From assembly GCF_000002595.2 (NCBI RefSeq), contig NC_057008.1, positions 1,714,204-1,778,203 of the forward strand: a DNA stretch of 64,000 nucleotides. Direction: 5' to 3'. The stretch is from Chlamydomonas reinhardtii. Lineage: Eukaryota; Chlorophyta; Chlorophyceae; Chlamydomonadales; Chlamydomonadaceae. This document shows, one piece after another, positions 11,101 through 21,542 of this stretch; the first letter of the stretch is position 1, and every line of letters starts with the position of its first letter. Made by a program: the position numbers and the translations under genes. The notes beneath the pieces are model-generated. The model saw only the letters and a list, made by a program, of their open reading frames with translations. It was not told where the DNA came from and ran no database searches.

Positions 11101-14100
11101 ACTGCAACAGTGAGCTCACAGCTTGTTGGCTATGTATATGCATAGCTGGGCCTGCTGTGACCTATCGGACAGTACGCAAGCACTCATCCCGGCACGTCCC
11201 AAGCAACGCCGCGGACGCAAGAACGGAGCTCCGCCACGCTTGCCTCCCACTCCACTGCTTCCCGTCCTCAGCAGCAACCCTGCCCACTGCCTCCCGCACC
11301 CCGCCTACAATGGCACCCTGCTGCCCCCCGCCCTCACCACCCCCATTCTCTCCCGCCCTGATTACCCCACTTCCTACGGGTTCAGCCCCACGCACCCGCG
11401 GGCACCCTAGCTACCCGCCCCACGCACCCGCGGGCAGGTAGTACTGCACCAGCTTGCGGTGGTCAGAGGGCCGCCACACGCGGTCGTCGGGGCGCCACCA
11501 CACCGTGCCATTGCCCTGTGCACCATTGCACACATGCACACGCACGGCAGCGAGCGGGTGATTCCAAGGGATTGCCCGCATTGAACGGCCCGTGTTCAGT
11601 GTCATTATCATGACGGGCAACGGTCTGGAGCGAGCCGCACGATCCGCACACGTCCGGCCGAAGTTGGCTGCATTACGGTAAGCGCGCATGCAGCCATGAT
11701 GACCCCAGGACACGGTACCACGCACATTGGAGGAAGTCCAGGTCTCGGTGACGTTGACCAGCTGCCCTGCCACTGCGCCCGAGTCGTATCGGGGGTCGGA
11801 CAGGTAGCAGTTGTCCAGGTCCACACCCGTGTCGCCCGACTGCAACCGGGCGTGGCGTGGTGGGCGGGCAGGTGGGGGAGGGGTGTGTGTGTATGTGTGT
11901 GTGTGTGAAAAGGTGTGTTTTGTGTGTGTGTGTGTGTGTGTGTTAAAAAACGAAACGAAAGCCCGCCCAATGACGCGATGTGTGTGTGTGTGTGTCTGTG
12001 TGTGTAGTTGTGTGTGTGTATGTGCGGAAAGGTGGGCGTGTGTGTGTATGCAGGTGGACGCGATGGGGCACCAGCAACAGGTGAGGGCAGAGGAAGTAAG
12101 GAGGAACGTGGAGCGGGACGACAGCCCAACAGGAGTGTTGCCATAACACCGAAAGCGTGGAAGCAAACGCTCACCCCCAGGATCTCGCCGGTTCCGTCCA
12201 GCCCCGCCGCCCAGTAGGGCCGCCGCGCCGCTTCCGCGCCGCTGCTGCCGTCTCCCACAGGGTCGGCGTACTCGGCGGCTGTCAGCGAGCCGCTCTGGGT
12301 GAGGATGCTGGCGCGGGCGTTGCGGTGGGTGTGAGTCATGCGGGGTGACACCCAGCGCACCACAGGCTGAGAAGACAGCCAGTCTAGGGCGGCGGACAGG
12401 TGCTGTGGGAGGAGCAAGAAAGCGTTTCAAGTCAAATTAATACTACTTACGAGGATAGGGCAACTGCTAGGTACCGTACCGTGGCTCCTGCGACAGAAAT
12501 GTGTCGCCATGACGAATGTGCCTGCCTGCCCTTTTCCCTCTACGCACCTGCTCGCACACAAACACGCGCAGCCGCGCGCCGGCCACAGCCCCTCCGGCGT
12601 CGCCCTCGGACTGCTGTTCCACCACCATAGCCTGGCCGGCAAAACCCCGCACCGCCGACACCAGCGGCATACAGGTGCCCACGGGGGCTCCAGTCGCCGC
12701 CTCGAAGGCAGCCGACATGGCCCCCGGCCAGTCGGCCTCCGCCGCCGCCACGGCTTCAGCCGTCACGGCGGACACCGGCAATAGCTCCACAAGCAGCTCG
12801 TACTGCGGCGGCGGCACCGCGGCTGTAGCATCCGAAGCCGCCATCTGGCGGCGGCGTGCCGCATGCTCTGCGGCGCCCGCCAATGCAGCAGGCACCTCCC
12901 GCTCATCCGCCAGAGGCAGCTGCCGCATGCGCCGCAACAGCGCCCGCCGAGCCACCTCCTGCGCGCTACTGCTGCTGCCGTCGTTGAGGCTAGAGCCTGC
13001 GGCTGTAGCAACCAGGCGGCGGCTGGCACTGCCACTGCCACTCGCGGCGCCACTGCCGCTGCCCTCCTCGTTTTCGTCCACTGGCTGTAGCCGCACCTGC
13101 TTCACCTCGCCCTTGGTGCACTGTTGCAAGTCTGGTACAAGCACGGGGGAGTGCATGACTTCATTTGATTGCTGCTCATGCACCTGCTGCGGCTTGCGGC
13201 TGCCTGTCACGGTCTCGCCCAGCAGCCGCCGCTTCTGTTGCTGCAGCCAAGGGACAAGGCGGCTGCTGCTGCTGCTGCTGCTGCTCAGGCTGCTGCCGCC
13301 CTGCTGGATCTCGGCAGCGCTGGCCATCAGCAGCGGCGCACACTCGGGCGCCAGGCGGTGCTCAGAACCTAGCTCCACCTGTGTTGTGTGGCGTGCATGG
13401 AAGCAAGTTGGAGGCCTCGCTCGCGACGGATGGAAGTGAGGAGGTGAAGAGGCGAAGCGGTGAGTCAGGCATCACGTTTCATAAAGATTGGGGGATCTGG
13501 CCCCATCGTTACATGCCGGTGCACAACATGACAAGACACATGCACGTGGATTCTTGGAGGCAGCTTGGGGATGATTGCCCACGCACCGCCACGCACCCAC
13601 GCACCCACCATGACAGCGCCCGTGTCCCGCTGCACCGCCGCGGCCGCCTCCGGCAGCGCCACCACCAGCAGCGAGGAGTCCGGCACGTACGACAGCACGG
13701 AGCCGCCCGCAGCTGACACAGCAGACACAAGCAGGCCGGCGGCGGGTGGCGAAGCGTCAGCGCCAGTGCTGCTACTACTGCCGCTGCTACTGCCACTGCC
13801 TCCCTCCGGTGAGTACTGCACCACGTACAGGCGGAGGAGGGGAGCCAGGCCCCAGGCCTCAGCAGAGCGGTAGGCCAGCGGATCCAGGCTGCTGGTTGGT
13901 TCTGAGATCGAGGCGGAGCGGCTGGCGACGGTCGAGCTGTCGCCCGCCGCGGCCCCGCCCTGCTGGCCCTGCTGCGCAGACGTGTCATGATTACTGCGCG
14001 GGCGGCGAGGGGACCGTGGAGGCCTAGTGGGTGCGGTTGTGAACTTAACATAGTAGAAGGATGGGTTAGAAACCCGTAAGGCGATGACTGGGCGCAGTGA

Positions 14101-14568
14101 ACCCTGCGACGGAAGGCGAACAGGTTTGGGGGCTGCGGCTGGCGGCAGGCCACGCTGCGTGCTGCTACCGTGGCGCTTGGGCACTCGACAAAGCAAGCAG
14201 CGGGCCCCCGACAGCCATGGCATTCGGCACGCTCTTTGAGAAGATACGCTAAATCCCACGTGGCCGCAGGGCCTGGGTAAGAGCGCGGAACGCAAATGCT
14301 CTTCGTCTGTACATGGCCGGGCCGCCCTCTTGCAGCGTCAATTCAGACTGCCAGGAAAAACATTAGACTAAAGGATAAACGTATCGCTTGAAACTATGCG
14401 AAGAGCTTGTGCATAGCACGGACCCAAGAAGCTGACTACACTCAGCAATAGCAGTGCCCACCTGAACGAAATTGAGCCGGTTCGCAGCCTGACGTCTTGC
14501 GATTTAGCAAGACCCAACATCGCGAAGGGCAGCAGGAACAGGAGCAGCGTTCCTATGGAAACCGACAT
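5156..14568 (-). CDS. Secreted KP-43-like S8 subtilase with PA domain (gene 2, complete)
   Basis: Predicted secreted serine endopeptidase. About 23 exons on the minus strand: 14462-14568, 13609-13993, 12548-13378, 12175-12402, 11726-11839, 11428-11515, 10797-11044, 10490-10534, from 10154 down, then pieces near 9640, 9353, 9100, 8660, 8346, 8071, 7777, 7421, 7137, 6806, 6449, 6133 and 5828, and last 5156 to about 5342. Phases checked from the start codon to the His exon are consistent. In order: signal peptide (MSVSIGTLLLFLLPF), pro-region, catalytic Asp (GDTGVD), HRKLVQYY, catalytic His (GHGTHTAG), oxyanion Asn (AAGNNG), a PA domain near 8000-8350, catalytic Ser (SGTSMATPH), and a jelly roll with LVNDLDL and NNVERVYI as in KP-43 proteases. 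The Lys/Pro-rich tail is reached through a final intron. Chlamydomonas sporangin/VLE is also a subtilase, but this gene's substrate is unknown. Confidence 0.85.
8173..8196. repeat. (CCCTG)n short tandem repeat
   Basis: Four to five CCCTG units in the intron just downstream of the PA-domain exon of subtilase gene 2. No other role is visible. Confidence 0.8.
10184..10204 (-). repeat. Intron 3'-end module A copy in subtilase gene 2
   Basis: Read on the minus strand this is TCATGAATGTAGCCCCCC. Its C-run ends about 30 bases upstream of the acceptor of the exon starting at 10154 (LHYEVGARV). The left part of the module (CACTTCCTTAACTA) is degenerate here. Confidence 0.6.
13258..13287. repeat. CTG triplet run in coding exon
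   Basis: CTG/CAG triplets in the pro-region exon of subtilase gene 2, read on the minus strand as a Ser run. Gene 1 lacks it at the matching place, so it is a recent length difference between the copies. Confidence 0.75.
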
Positions 14569-15621
14569 TTTTCGTCGCTCGCTCAGCTTGTGCTCAAGCG
14601 CGGGCGTGCCTTAAGGACAACTATGTTTCAATTGCTGTTCAAGTGGCAAATTAATATTCGACACAACTACTCCTGTGTCATGTGCCCCATAAATGCAAGT
14701 ATGCTGCCTCACTTTGCTTTGTCCGTCAATTCAAGTTCGCATATGCAACATTACATCGATAGTACATATGCATGCAGGATGACTACGCATCGGTGGCCTG
14801 GCGCGTCACTGTGCGGACTAGTTGGATCCAGTAACCGAACATGTATGACTTTTACGAACCCGATGCAGCAGCCTGCAATCATAGCCGCGCTTAAATCTAA
14901 AGTCAGATTTTGACAATGCAAATGTGCCAGCGGACATGACAGGCCTTTGACGCTGGCTCGTAAACGGGCGGGCGCCAAGGAAGCGCCCCGAACCCTCTGT
15001 AGTCGCAGCATTTGTCGTATATCCCTGCGAGCCACAGGGTCGCGACTCCTGCGAGCGATTTTCGCCCTCGTCGCTTTCATGCGTGGTCCGGCTGCACGTT
15101 CGGAGTGCGGACGCCCACCTGAATTGATTACGTCGCGTTTAGCTGAGTGCGGCAGCTCTGTCGGCTGCCCCCGAAGGCCCCCGGCCCCCTTGTCCAGCGC
15201 CCCCCCCCTATCCAACCCTTTCACTTGCTGGCCAGGTGAATTGATGCTGCCCCGTACATGGCTGGTGCCTGGCGCCTGGCCGCATGCATGCAAAGCCGCA
15301 GCCATAGACTCGGAGCATATATATGGAGCATCCCCCCCACCCGCACACTGCACACACACTCACTCACTGTGCATGTCCGACATGTCCGTCCGCATGCCTA
15401 TTAGTATATGGCGCTGTTTAAAACCATCGCCCCTCATGTACCCTTAATGCTCCGCTCCATATCTTCCTTGTCCTCCACCACCAAAGCAGCGGCATTTCGC
15501 GCTTCCATTCCGCTAGCCACCGCCGACCTGCTCACCCTGCCAGCGGGCAGCAGTAGCCACATGCGCTCACGTAGCTGCGGCCACCGCCGCTGCAAGCCGT
15601 CGCTCGTGTGGCCACCGCCTC
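14569..15621. other. Spacer between subtilase gene 2 and gene 3
   Basis: About 1 kb without a supported gene. It should hold the promoter and 5' UTR of gene 2 and the 3' UTR of gene 3. An ATATATATGG string near 15320 has no gene in a suitable position next to it. Confidence 0.55.
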
Positions 15622-18008
15622 TCAGGCCCCAGGCCCATGGGATCCCCTCCTTGCCGCCGCCGCCGCCTGCCGACCAAACCGATGACGACGTAGGTGACGC
15701 TGAGGTGCGGCGGCGGCCTTTGCAGCCGCTGCTGGCTGCTGCCGGCGGGCTCGGCTTATGTGCCGGGCTTGGCTGCTGCTGCTTTGAAGCCGCCGTGCGG
15801 TTGCTGCGGGTGCCGCCGTCGGAGGCGCCCTCATGGGCAAGGTGGTGTTGACACTGGCGGCAGCAGTGTTGTTGCTGCAGCTGACGTGAGCAGCGGCGGG
15901 TGGCGGCGTGGGACTTGGCGGTGCGGGGCTGCCGCTGTCGCCGCGGGTGCCGAGCTGCCCCTGGCGCACGTAGGCGGGGTTGAGCTCGGAGGCCAGTGTG
16001 CCGCTGAAGTGCCCCACCACCGCCACCGCCCAGCGCTGGGGCAACAGCGCGTCCGGACCCGACAGAAGCAGCGAGGGCAGGTCCGCCGCCGTCACGGTGA
16101 TGGTGAGGGCGGCGCCGAGCGGCGGGTGCGTGGGTGATGTACACACGTTCCACCGTGTTCAGGCGATCGGGGGAGGGCGAGGCTGCGGAATGGGGAATTC
16201 GGGGCACAGACGTGTCGTGAACTATAGAATAACCCCAAAAACGCCGGCCCAACAGGGCCTATTACTTGCGAGTCATTCCAACCCCTGATCTAGGGAGAAT
16301 GGGGTAGAGGTCGTATCACGACAAGAAGGAACGTGGGAGGCGGGAGGTGGAGTACGGTGGGATGAGGTGAGCAGTAGCTTGCAATGCTCAGGGTTCGCCC
16401 CTGCCCTGGTCCGCTGGTGGCTCTCCCAACTCGATTGATACGGTACACACTCGCACGGCAGGCCGTGGCGCCACTCACCCTCATCCTCATGGTTGTTGCC
16501 CAAGAAATGCGTCAGCGGCTGTAGCAACGGCTCCTGCTGCTGGCTGCTGCTGCCGCCGGTGCTGTTGCCGCTACTGCCAGTCGGGTTTGTGGATTTGGTG
16601 CCTCTGCCCTCGATTGCCGTCGTACCGTTGGCGGTTGTAGCAGCTGTAGCAGCCCCAGCTGTGACAGTAGCTGCCGGCAGCTCCAGCCGCACGACCAGGT
16701 CGAGGTCGTTGACCAGCTGGGTGGGGGCGTTCAGGTCCGCCGGGTAGTCGTGCCACGTGAGCACGATGGAGATGGGCCTGCACGTGTTGCAATGGGGATA
16801 AATAGTTTTTATGTATAGGTTTCGCGACAGGGCGCTTGTTGATGGTCGCTGTTAAACTGGTTGATGCGCCAGTGGGACCGTGCAAAGAGGTGTGCACAGA
16901 GGGAGTGCTTCGATAGAGGCAGCCACGTGAAAAGGCTTACCCGTCCCCCGTCGCCGTGATCCCGGTGAGCGCCGCCTGCTGGCCGCTGGCGGTGAACTGG
17001 CCGCGGTCCGCCACCTGGAGCGAGAAGCCGGCGGGCGTGAGGCCGGGCAGCGGCAGCGTGTTCGGCAGGCTGAGGCGGCCCCAGCCCTGGTAGGCATCGG
17101 GCGGGGGGCCCATGGGAGAGCCCTGGCCGAACGCGAGGCCGCCCTGCAGCAACAACAACAGAAGCAACACAAGCGGCAGGACGAGACGTCACGAGGCACG
17201 TCATCAGACACGTCATCAAGTGGATTCAACGCCCTACCGTGCTCAAGAAGGATGAGCGGCCCTGGTGCGATGCACGCCACGCCGTCCTAGACCAAGAGAA
17301 GAGCGAACCTGTGCACGCAGGCGTGTGTGGTGCTGCTGAGCCTCACTCACCTCCATTGATTTGGCGCCCGCGATGACCATGGCCTTGAGCAGCATGCCGC
17401 TGGGGGTGAAGGGCGCGGCTACGGCGTCCGCCGGGGAGCCGGTGGGGTAGAAGCCGGTGCGCAGGTACTGACGCACCAGCGCCGCGTGGCCGGCGGCCTG
17501 GGGGGGGGGGGGGCAAGAGCGAACACAATCAGGCTTTGCAGGCCGGTGATAAGAGACGGGCTTTGCGGGCAGGACCACACACAGACGAGAATATTATCGC
17601 TGGCCACCTTTCCACCTAATCCATTCGCTCCAAATGCATCTGTCCTTGCATCCCGCGTGTTAATCACATCACCTAAAATCCTGTGCAATCACCTGGGGTG
17701 TCGACATGGACGTTCCAGACAGCGGCCTGCTCGCAGAGCTGCAGCCTCCACCACTACCACCCGCGTCCCCCTCCATCTGCTCGCCGCTCCTCCCGCCACT
17801 GCCACTGCCGCTGCTGCTGCCGGCAGTAGCTGCCAGCCCGGCTGAGGCCACGGCTGCGGGAAAGGCGGAGGTGATGTCAACCCCCGGGGCCACGAGGTCG
17901 GGTTTGATGCGGCCGTCGGGCGTGGGGCCGTAGCTGGAGAAGAAGGGCACGTCGGACAACGACACGAGCAGCTGCAGGCAGGCAGGCGGGGAGGGTGTGT
18001 GTGTGTAG

Positions 18009-18034
18009 ATACCAGCCCAAGCTAAACCAAATCC
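18009..18034 (-). repeat. Intron 3'-end module B copy in subtilase gene 3
   Basis: The minus strand reads GGATTTGGTTTAGCTTGGGC followed by TGGTAT. It lies about 30 bases upstream of the acceptor of the exon starting at 17976. The same box occurs in introns of the Ca2+ ATPase gene. Confidence 0.65.
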
Positions 18035-18627
18035 AATGCAAGAGACGGGGCCGTGTGCCATTGTGTGGAGGGGCAGAGGGCGCGTGCGTGTGCGCAATGG
18101 GGATTCTGGGGTCGCAGTACGCGGTAGGAGGCAGGTTTAGGCAGGTTTAGGGAGGTGCAGAGCAGGTCCAATGTCCAACGGCGCGGTGGAAAGACAAGAA
18201 AGCAGAGCACGGCAAGCAGGCAGCACCGGTACCAGTACCGGTACGCCTCCTGTCGGCATGGCCAAAGTGCAGTGTTACCACGGCAGTAGCACTGCCCTAC
18301 TCCTGCCGGCGTGCCTAGGGCGGCCCTCCCCTCCCCCCCTGCACCAGCACACCCACACACACGCACACACACACGCACCAGCGCCATGCCTACGGTGGTG
18401 CGCACGGGGGCGTTGGGCCCGGTGGTACGTGTGACGTTGCCCATGAACCACTGTCCCAGCGCCTGTGAAGCACGTGAATAGCAGGCCGGTAGGTAGTGGC
18501 CGTACGAGTTGAGGGCGCTGTGTGCGTGTCCACCGCATGTGCAGCGAGCGGGTTGGCGGCATGCTGCCAGCTGCGGCCGTGTTGGAACCCGCGCTTCAAG
18601 CAACAGCACATTGGCAGGTGCACCGAA

Positions 18628-18690
18628 GGCGCACAGCAACATAGGTAGGCGCACAGCAACATAGGCAGGTGCACAGCAACATAGGCAGGC
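18628..18690. repeat. 20-bp intronic tandem repeat, three units
   Basis: Units starting at 18628, 18648 and 18668 share the core GCACAGCAACATAGG and differ by one or two bases. They lie in an intron of subtilase gene 3, next to the frameshifted exon. Confidence 0.85.
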
Positions 18691-19742
18691 GCACGGCGGG
18701 CACACCTTGGTGACCATGGAGGTGGGCAGGTTGGCTGCGATGATGTTGGAGGAGGTAGGGGTACACGGGCGCCGGCACGGAGGTGAGCGGGCCCGGCAGG
18801 TTGTTGGCAACTACCAGGGCGATGCCGCCCGCAGCCACCGCCGCCAGAGCCTGCGGTTCGGTTGACATTTGTGGGTTGCAAGATGTCGCGAACTTACAAG
18901 TTCCCTCAATCTCCTCCTCTCGTGCTTTCCACATCTCTTCACATCCCTCCTGCCACAGCATACCACGCCACCACTTCCCTTACCCCCCACGCGCCGGTCC
19001 GCGCGCCCCTTCGCCCGCCTCACCCCCGACCCCCATGCCCGCCCCCCCCCCCCGCCGCGCACCTTCTGGTAGAAGAAGCACCCCCCGCGCAGCACCACCA
19101 CCACCGCGCCCTTGACCTGGTCGCGCGGGTTGGCGAGGCCGGCGTCGGCGCAGGCGCTGCCAGGCTGAGCCACCAGCAGCGGCACCTGCAGGCAGCAGGG
19201 CGGAGGGCGAGGGAGCTGGAGACCGTCAGGCGTCCATTGGTTTGACATGTTTGGTGTTGAACTGGCTACCGTCGAGCACGGCCAGACCCTGCGCCTGCGC
19301 CTCACCGCCTGGTCCGATTGCAGGACGTCCTCAAGCAGGGGCAGCCCGTGCAGGTTCTGAGCCGGCCACAGCTGCGGACACAGGCAGGGAGAGACAGCGG
19401 GAGAGCAGGAGCGTCACAGGAAAACGGGTGAAACGTGGGCGAGGCAGAAGTGGGCGAGCGACACCTGAAGTGCGATCGTTCGTGTTCCATACCAGAGTCC
19501 ACGATTGGCCTGAGCTCGCAGCAATCCCGAACCAGGAAACAGAGGCCGCATCCGCATCTGCGCCCGCACCCGCACTCCAGTGCCCGCACAGTACTCACCA
19601 CAATCTTAAAGCTCTTTCGGCCCTGCGCATCCTCGCCGCTCGCGACCAGCGCCGGCACCCCCACCTGCACAGCCGCGCCCGCCACCTCCGCGGCGGCGGC
19701 GGCGGCGGCAGCAAGACGCCGCCCGCCCGCCCCCCCGCTGAC

Positions 19743-19743
<1 letters not shown>

Positions 19744-19801
<58 letters not shown>
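19744..19801. repeat. Long CTG/CAG triplet repeat encoding poly-Ser
   Basis: About 19-20 CTG triplets on the plus strand, read on the minus strand as AGC (Ser) in subtilase gene 3. The uninterrupted run makes it a likely length-polymorphic site. Confidence 0.9.
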
Positions 19802-19803
<2 letters not shown>

Positions 19804-19900
19804 GCAGACGCACCAGCAGCTGGCGTCGCGCCCCCGGCGCCGCCGCTGGGCGCCTGCACGGTGGCCCCCGCCCCCGGGACAAAAGTGCCAAACATCGAAC

Positions 19901-21542
19901 GCGTGATACTGTGGTATGCCGTGGTGTAGTGTTACCTCCCCCGCCGTGCCCCGGCCCCCTGCGTACCCAGGTGTTGCTTCAAGCCGGCCGCATGGATGAA
20001 GCCCGCAAGTACCCTCAGTGTGTCCGTGCCCACCTGTACGTCCCACGTTGGAGGGTCACCGGTCGCTCATTTCAGAGGGTTTCTTGTCACATGTCCCCGT
20101 GCATATAAGTGTGTCAAAAAGCGGACGCCAAATTTGCTGGATGTGCAAGTCACCGTGGAGGTGATGCGCTGCCACGGTCGCGCCAATTATGCGACCGTGG
20201 CAGCGCGGGCGCGGCTCTCTCAAACCCTGGCGCCCGACACTACGGGTGCCAAACACACATACGCATACGCACTTGAGCTGCGAAAACATAAGGTCTCTAT
20301 GGAGGATGGCTGCCAGGGTGTGCGGATACGTGGAGGAGGACGGGGGCTATGGACCCCGCCCTTCCCGTCCGCGCCTTCCCCTTCCGGCTCCCCATCCACA
20401 AGAAGTTTCCAACCGATTATATGTATTGGTATCACACTTATTTACGCTACGTGTGCATACCTGACTTGTACCCGTCATCATCGTGCCACCGCGTAGCACG
20501 GTGCGCGTGCCAGGGCTCTCCAGCCGGCCGCACCACGTTGCCCATTGAAGTTAAGGTGTAGCACATAGCTTTTATATTGCTTAGGCGCCAAGGCTCGTCG
20601 GCTAGAAGTGGAAGGAGCGGAGTTGATGAGCCTGAGCGTATTGGCGAGCTGTGAGTTGTCAGCATCAATAAACATGGTTAGAATGGTCAGTGAAATTTTT
20701 GCGTAGGCGTTAGCTGACGGTTTCGGGAATGGCCCCCGATGGGCACCATTCGGACAAAGTTCTCAGAAAGGAGCTCCCAAGCCTAAGCAGAGATGTCTAG
20801 CATGAAGCCGTCTTACTTCTGTTAAACTGCAACGTGTCTTCCTTTTGATTCCCACTACTCGGACTGCGATCGGGACGCCCTCTTTGACAAGTCGCCAAGT
20901 AAGGGCCCTCCAAGGCCAAGAGGACCTTAGCCCAGGCTTCTTAGGAGCCTTGGTCATAGGATACGAGCGGCAGAGCGGCCGGGAGGAGCGTGGCGAGAAT
21001 GGACTTGACAACCAGCTGAGGAGGAGGCACGCCCAGCCGCAGCTGGTGGCTTTTCAAGAAGCCTGGAAACTAAGGAGCTTGGCGAGCGGCCTGCCTGTGG
21101 AGGTGCGGGGCGTTGAGGCCTTCAGCCTGTTTTTGCTTCCGTGCGTTCTTTCGCGGGCGCTGCAGCAGGCCTGACTGCCCATAGCAGCCATATAGGGTAT
21201 CCCTGGTCCTCTTGGCCGCACAGCGCGGGGCCGGTCCTGGGTCCGAGCTTTCACGCTGGATACCCACTCAAGAGCTGGTGCTCGAGGGGCCGCAGTTGCG
21301 GGAAAGGAACAGAACCTGTCGTTCAGTACTCATATCAAGAGGCGTTGGACTGTGCTGGCAGCCGTTTCTGGAGGAGAATTCTCGCTCTGTGTGGTCCAAG
21401 GCGCGGCTAAACAGCTGTTTGCGTGTCTTGAATGACAATCTTATGAACATTTGAGGCAACCAAAGGAGCTTGTGCGGTCCATTTGAGGTGCTCGACTTGA
21501 CTTGTGTTGACGGTCGCTTCTTGCTCGCTCCGTGTTTCCAGG
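19901..21542. other. Spacer with the 5' flank of the large nuclear-protein gene
   Basis: No supported gene. The right end (about 21300-21542) is the probable promoter and 5' UTR of the gene starting at 21543; a TTTCCAG directly before that start could be a 5'-UTR splice acceptor. The left part holds the inverted repeat at 20166-20206. Confidence 0.5.
20166..20206. repeat. Perfect 16-bp inverted repeat (hairpin)
   Basis: Left arm GCGCTGCCACGGTCGC (20166-20181), 9-base loop GCCAATTAT, right arm GCGACCGTGGCAGCGC (20191-20206). The arms are perfectly complementary and GC-rich. It stands alone in a gene-free spacer. It could be a small hairpin transcript, the footprint of an excised element or a binding palindrome; nothing here decides. 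Confidence 0.85.

Larger units (their letters stand above)
15622..19900 (-). pseudogene. 5'-truncated KP-43-like subtilase copy with a frameshift (gene 3)
   Basis: Homology to gene 2 begins only at the segment before the PA domain (19599 to about 19895, FGTFVPGAG, with a poly-Ser run). Further exons: 19306-19371, about 19062-19189 (PA domain, VKGAVVVVLRGGCFFYQ), about 18715-18851, about 18382-18461, about 17696-17976 (FFSSYGPTPDGRIKPD, then the Ser motif SGTSMSTPQ), about 17351-17498, 16940-17142, about 16481-16778 (LTWHDYPADL, LVNDLDL) and 15622 to about 16179. The catalytic Asp, His and Asn motifs and the signal peptide are missing, and nothing in 19900-21500 supplies them. At about 18757 the exon after VPAPVYP carries one extra base compared with gene 2, shifting the frame before NIIAANLPTS. 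Two intron positions near the Ser motif differ from gene 2. A dead or regulatory relic is most likely. Confidence 0.75.

Noticed and set aside
15318-15330. TATA-like ATATATATGG string as promoter
   Set aside because: No gene on either strand starts at a suitable distance; gene 2 starts 750 bases away and gene 3 ends beside it.
18628-18690. CRISPR-like short repeats
   Set aside because: Units follow each other directly without spacers and lie in an intron of a nuclear gene; simple tandem repeat.
19900-20050. Upstream exon of subtilase gene 3 encoding the missing catalytic part
   Set aside because: Minus-strand frames here have no GDTG, GHGTH or AAGN motif and no similarity to the matching gene 2 exons.
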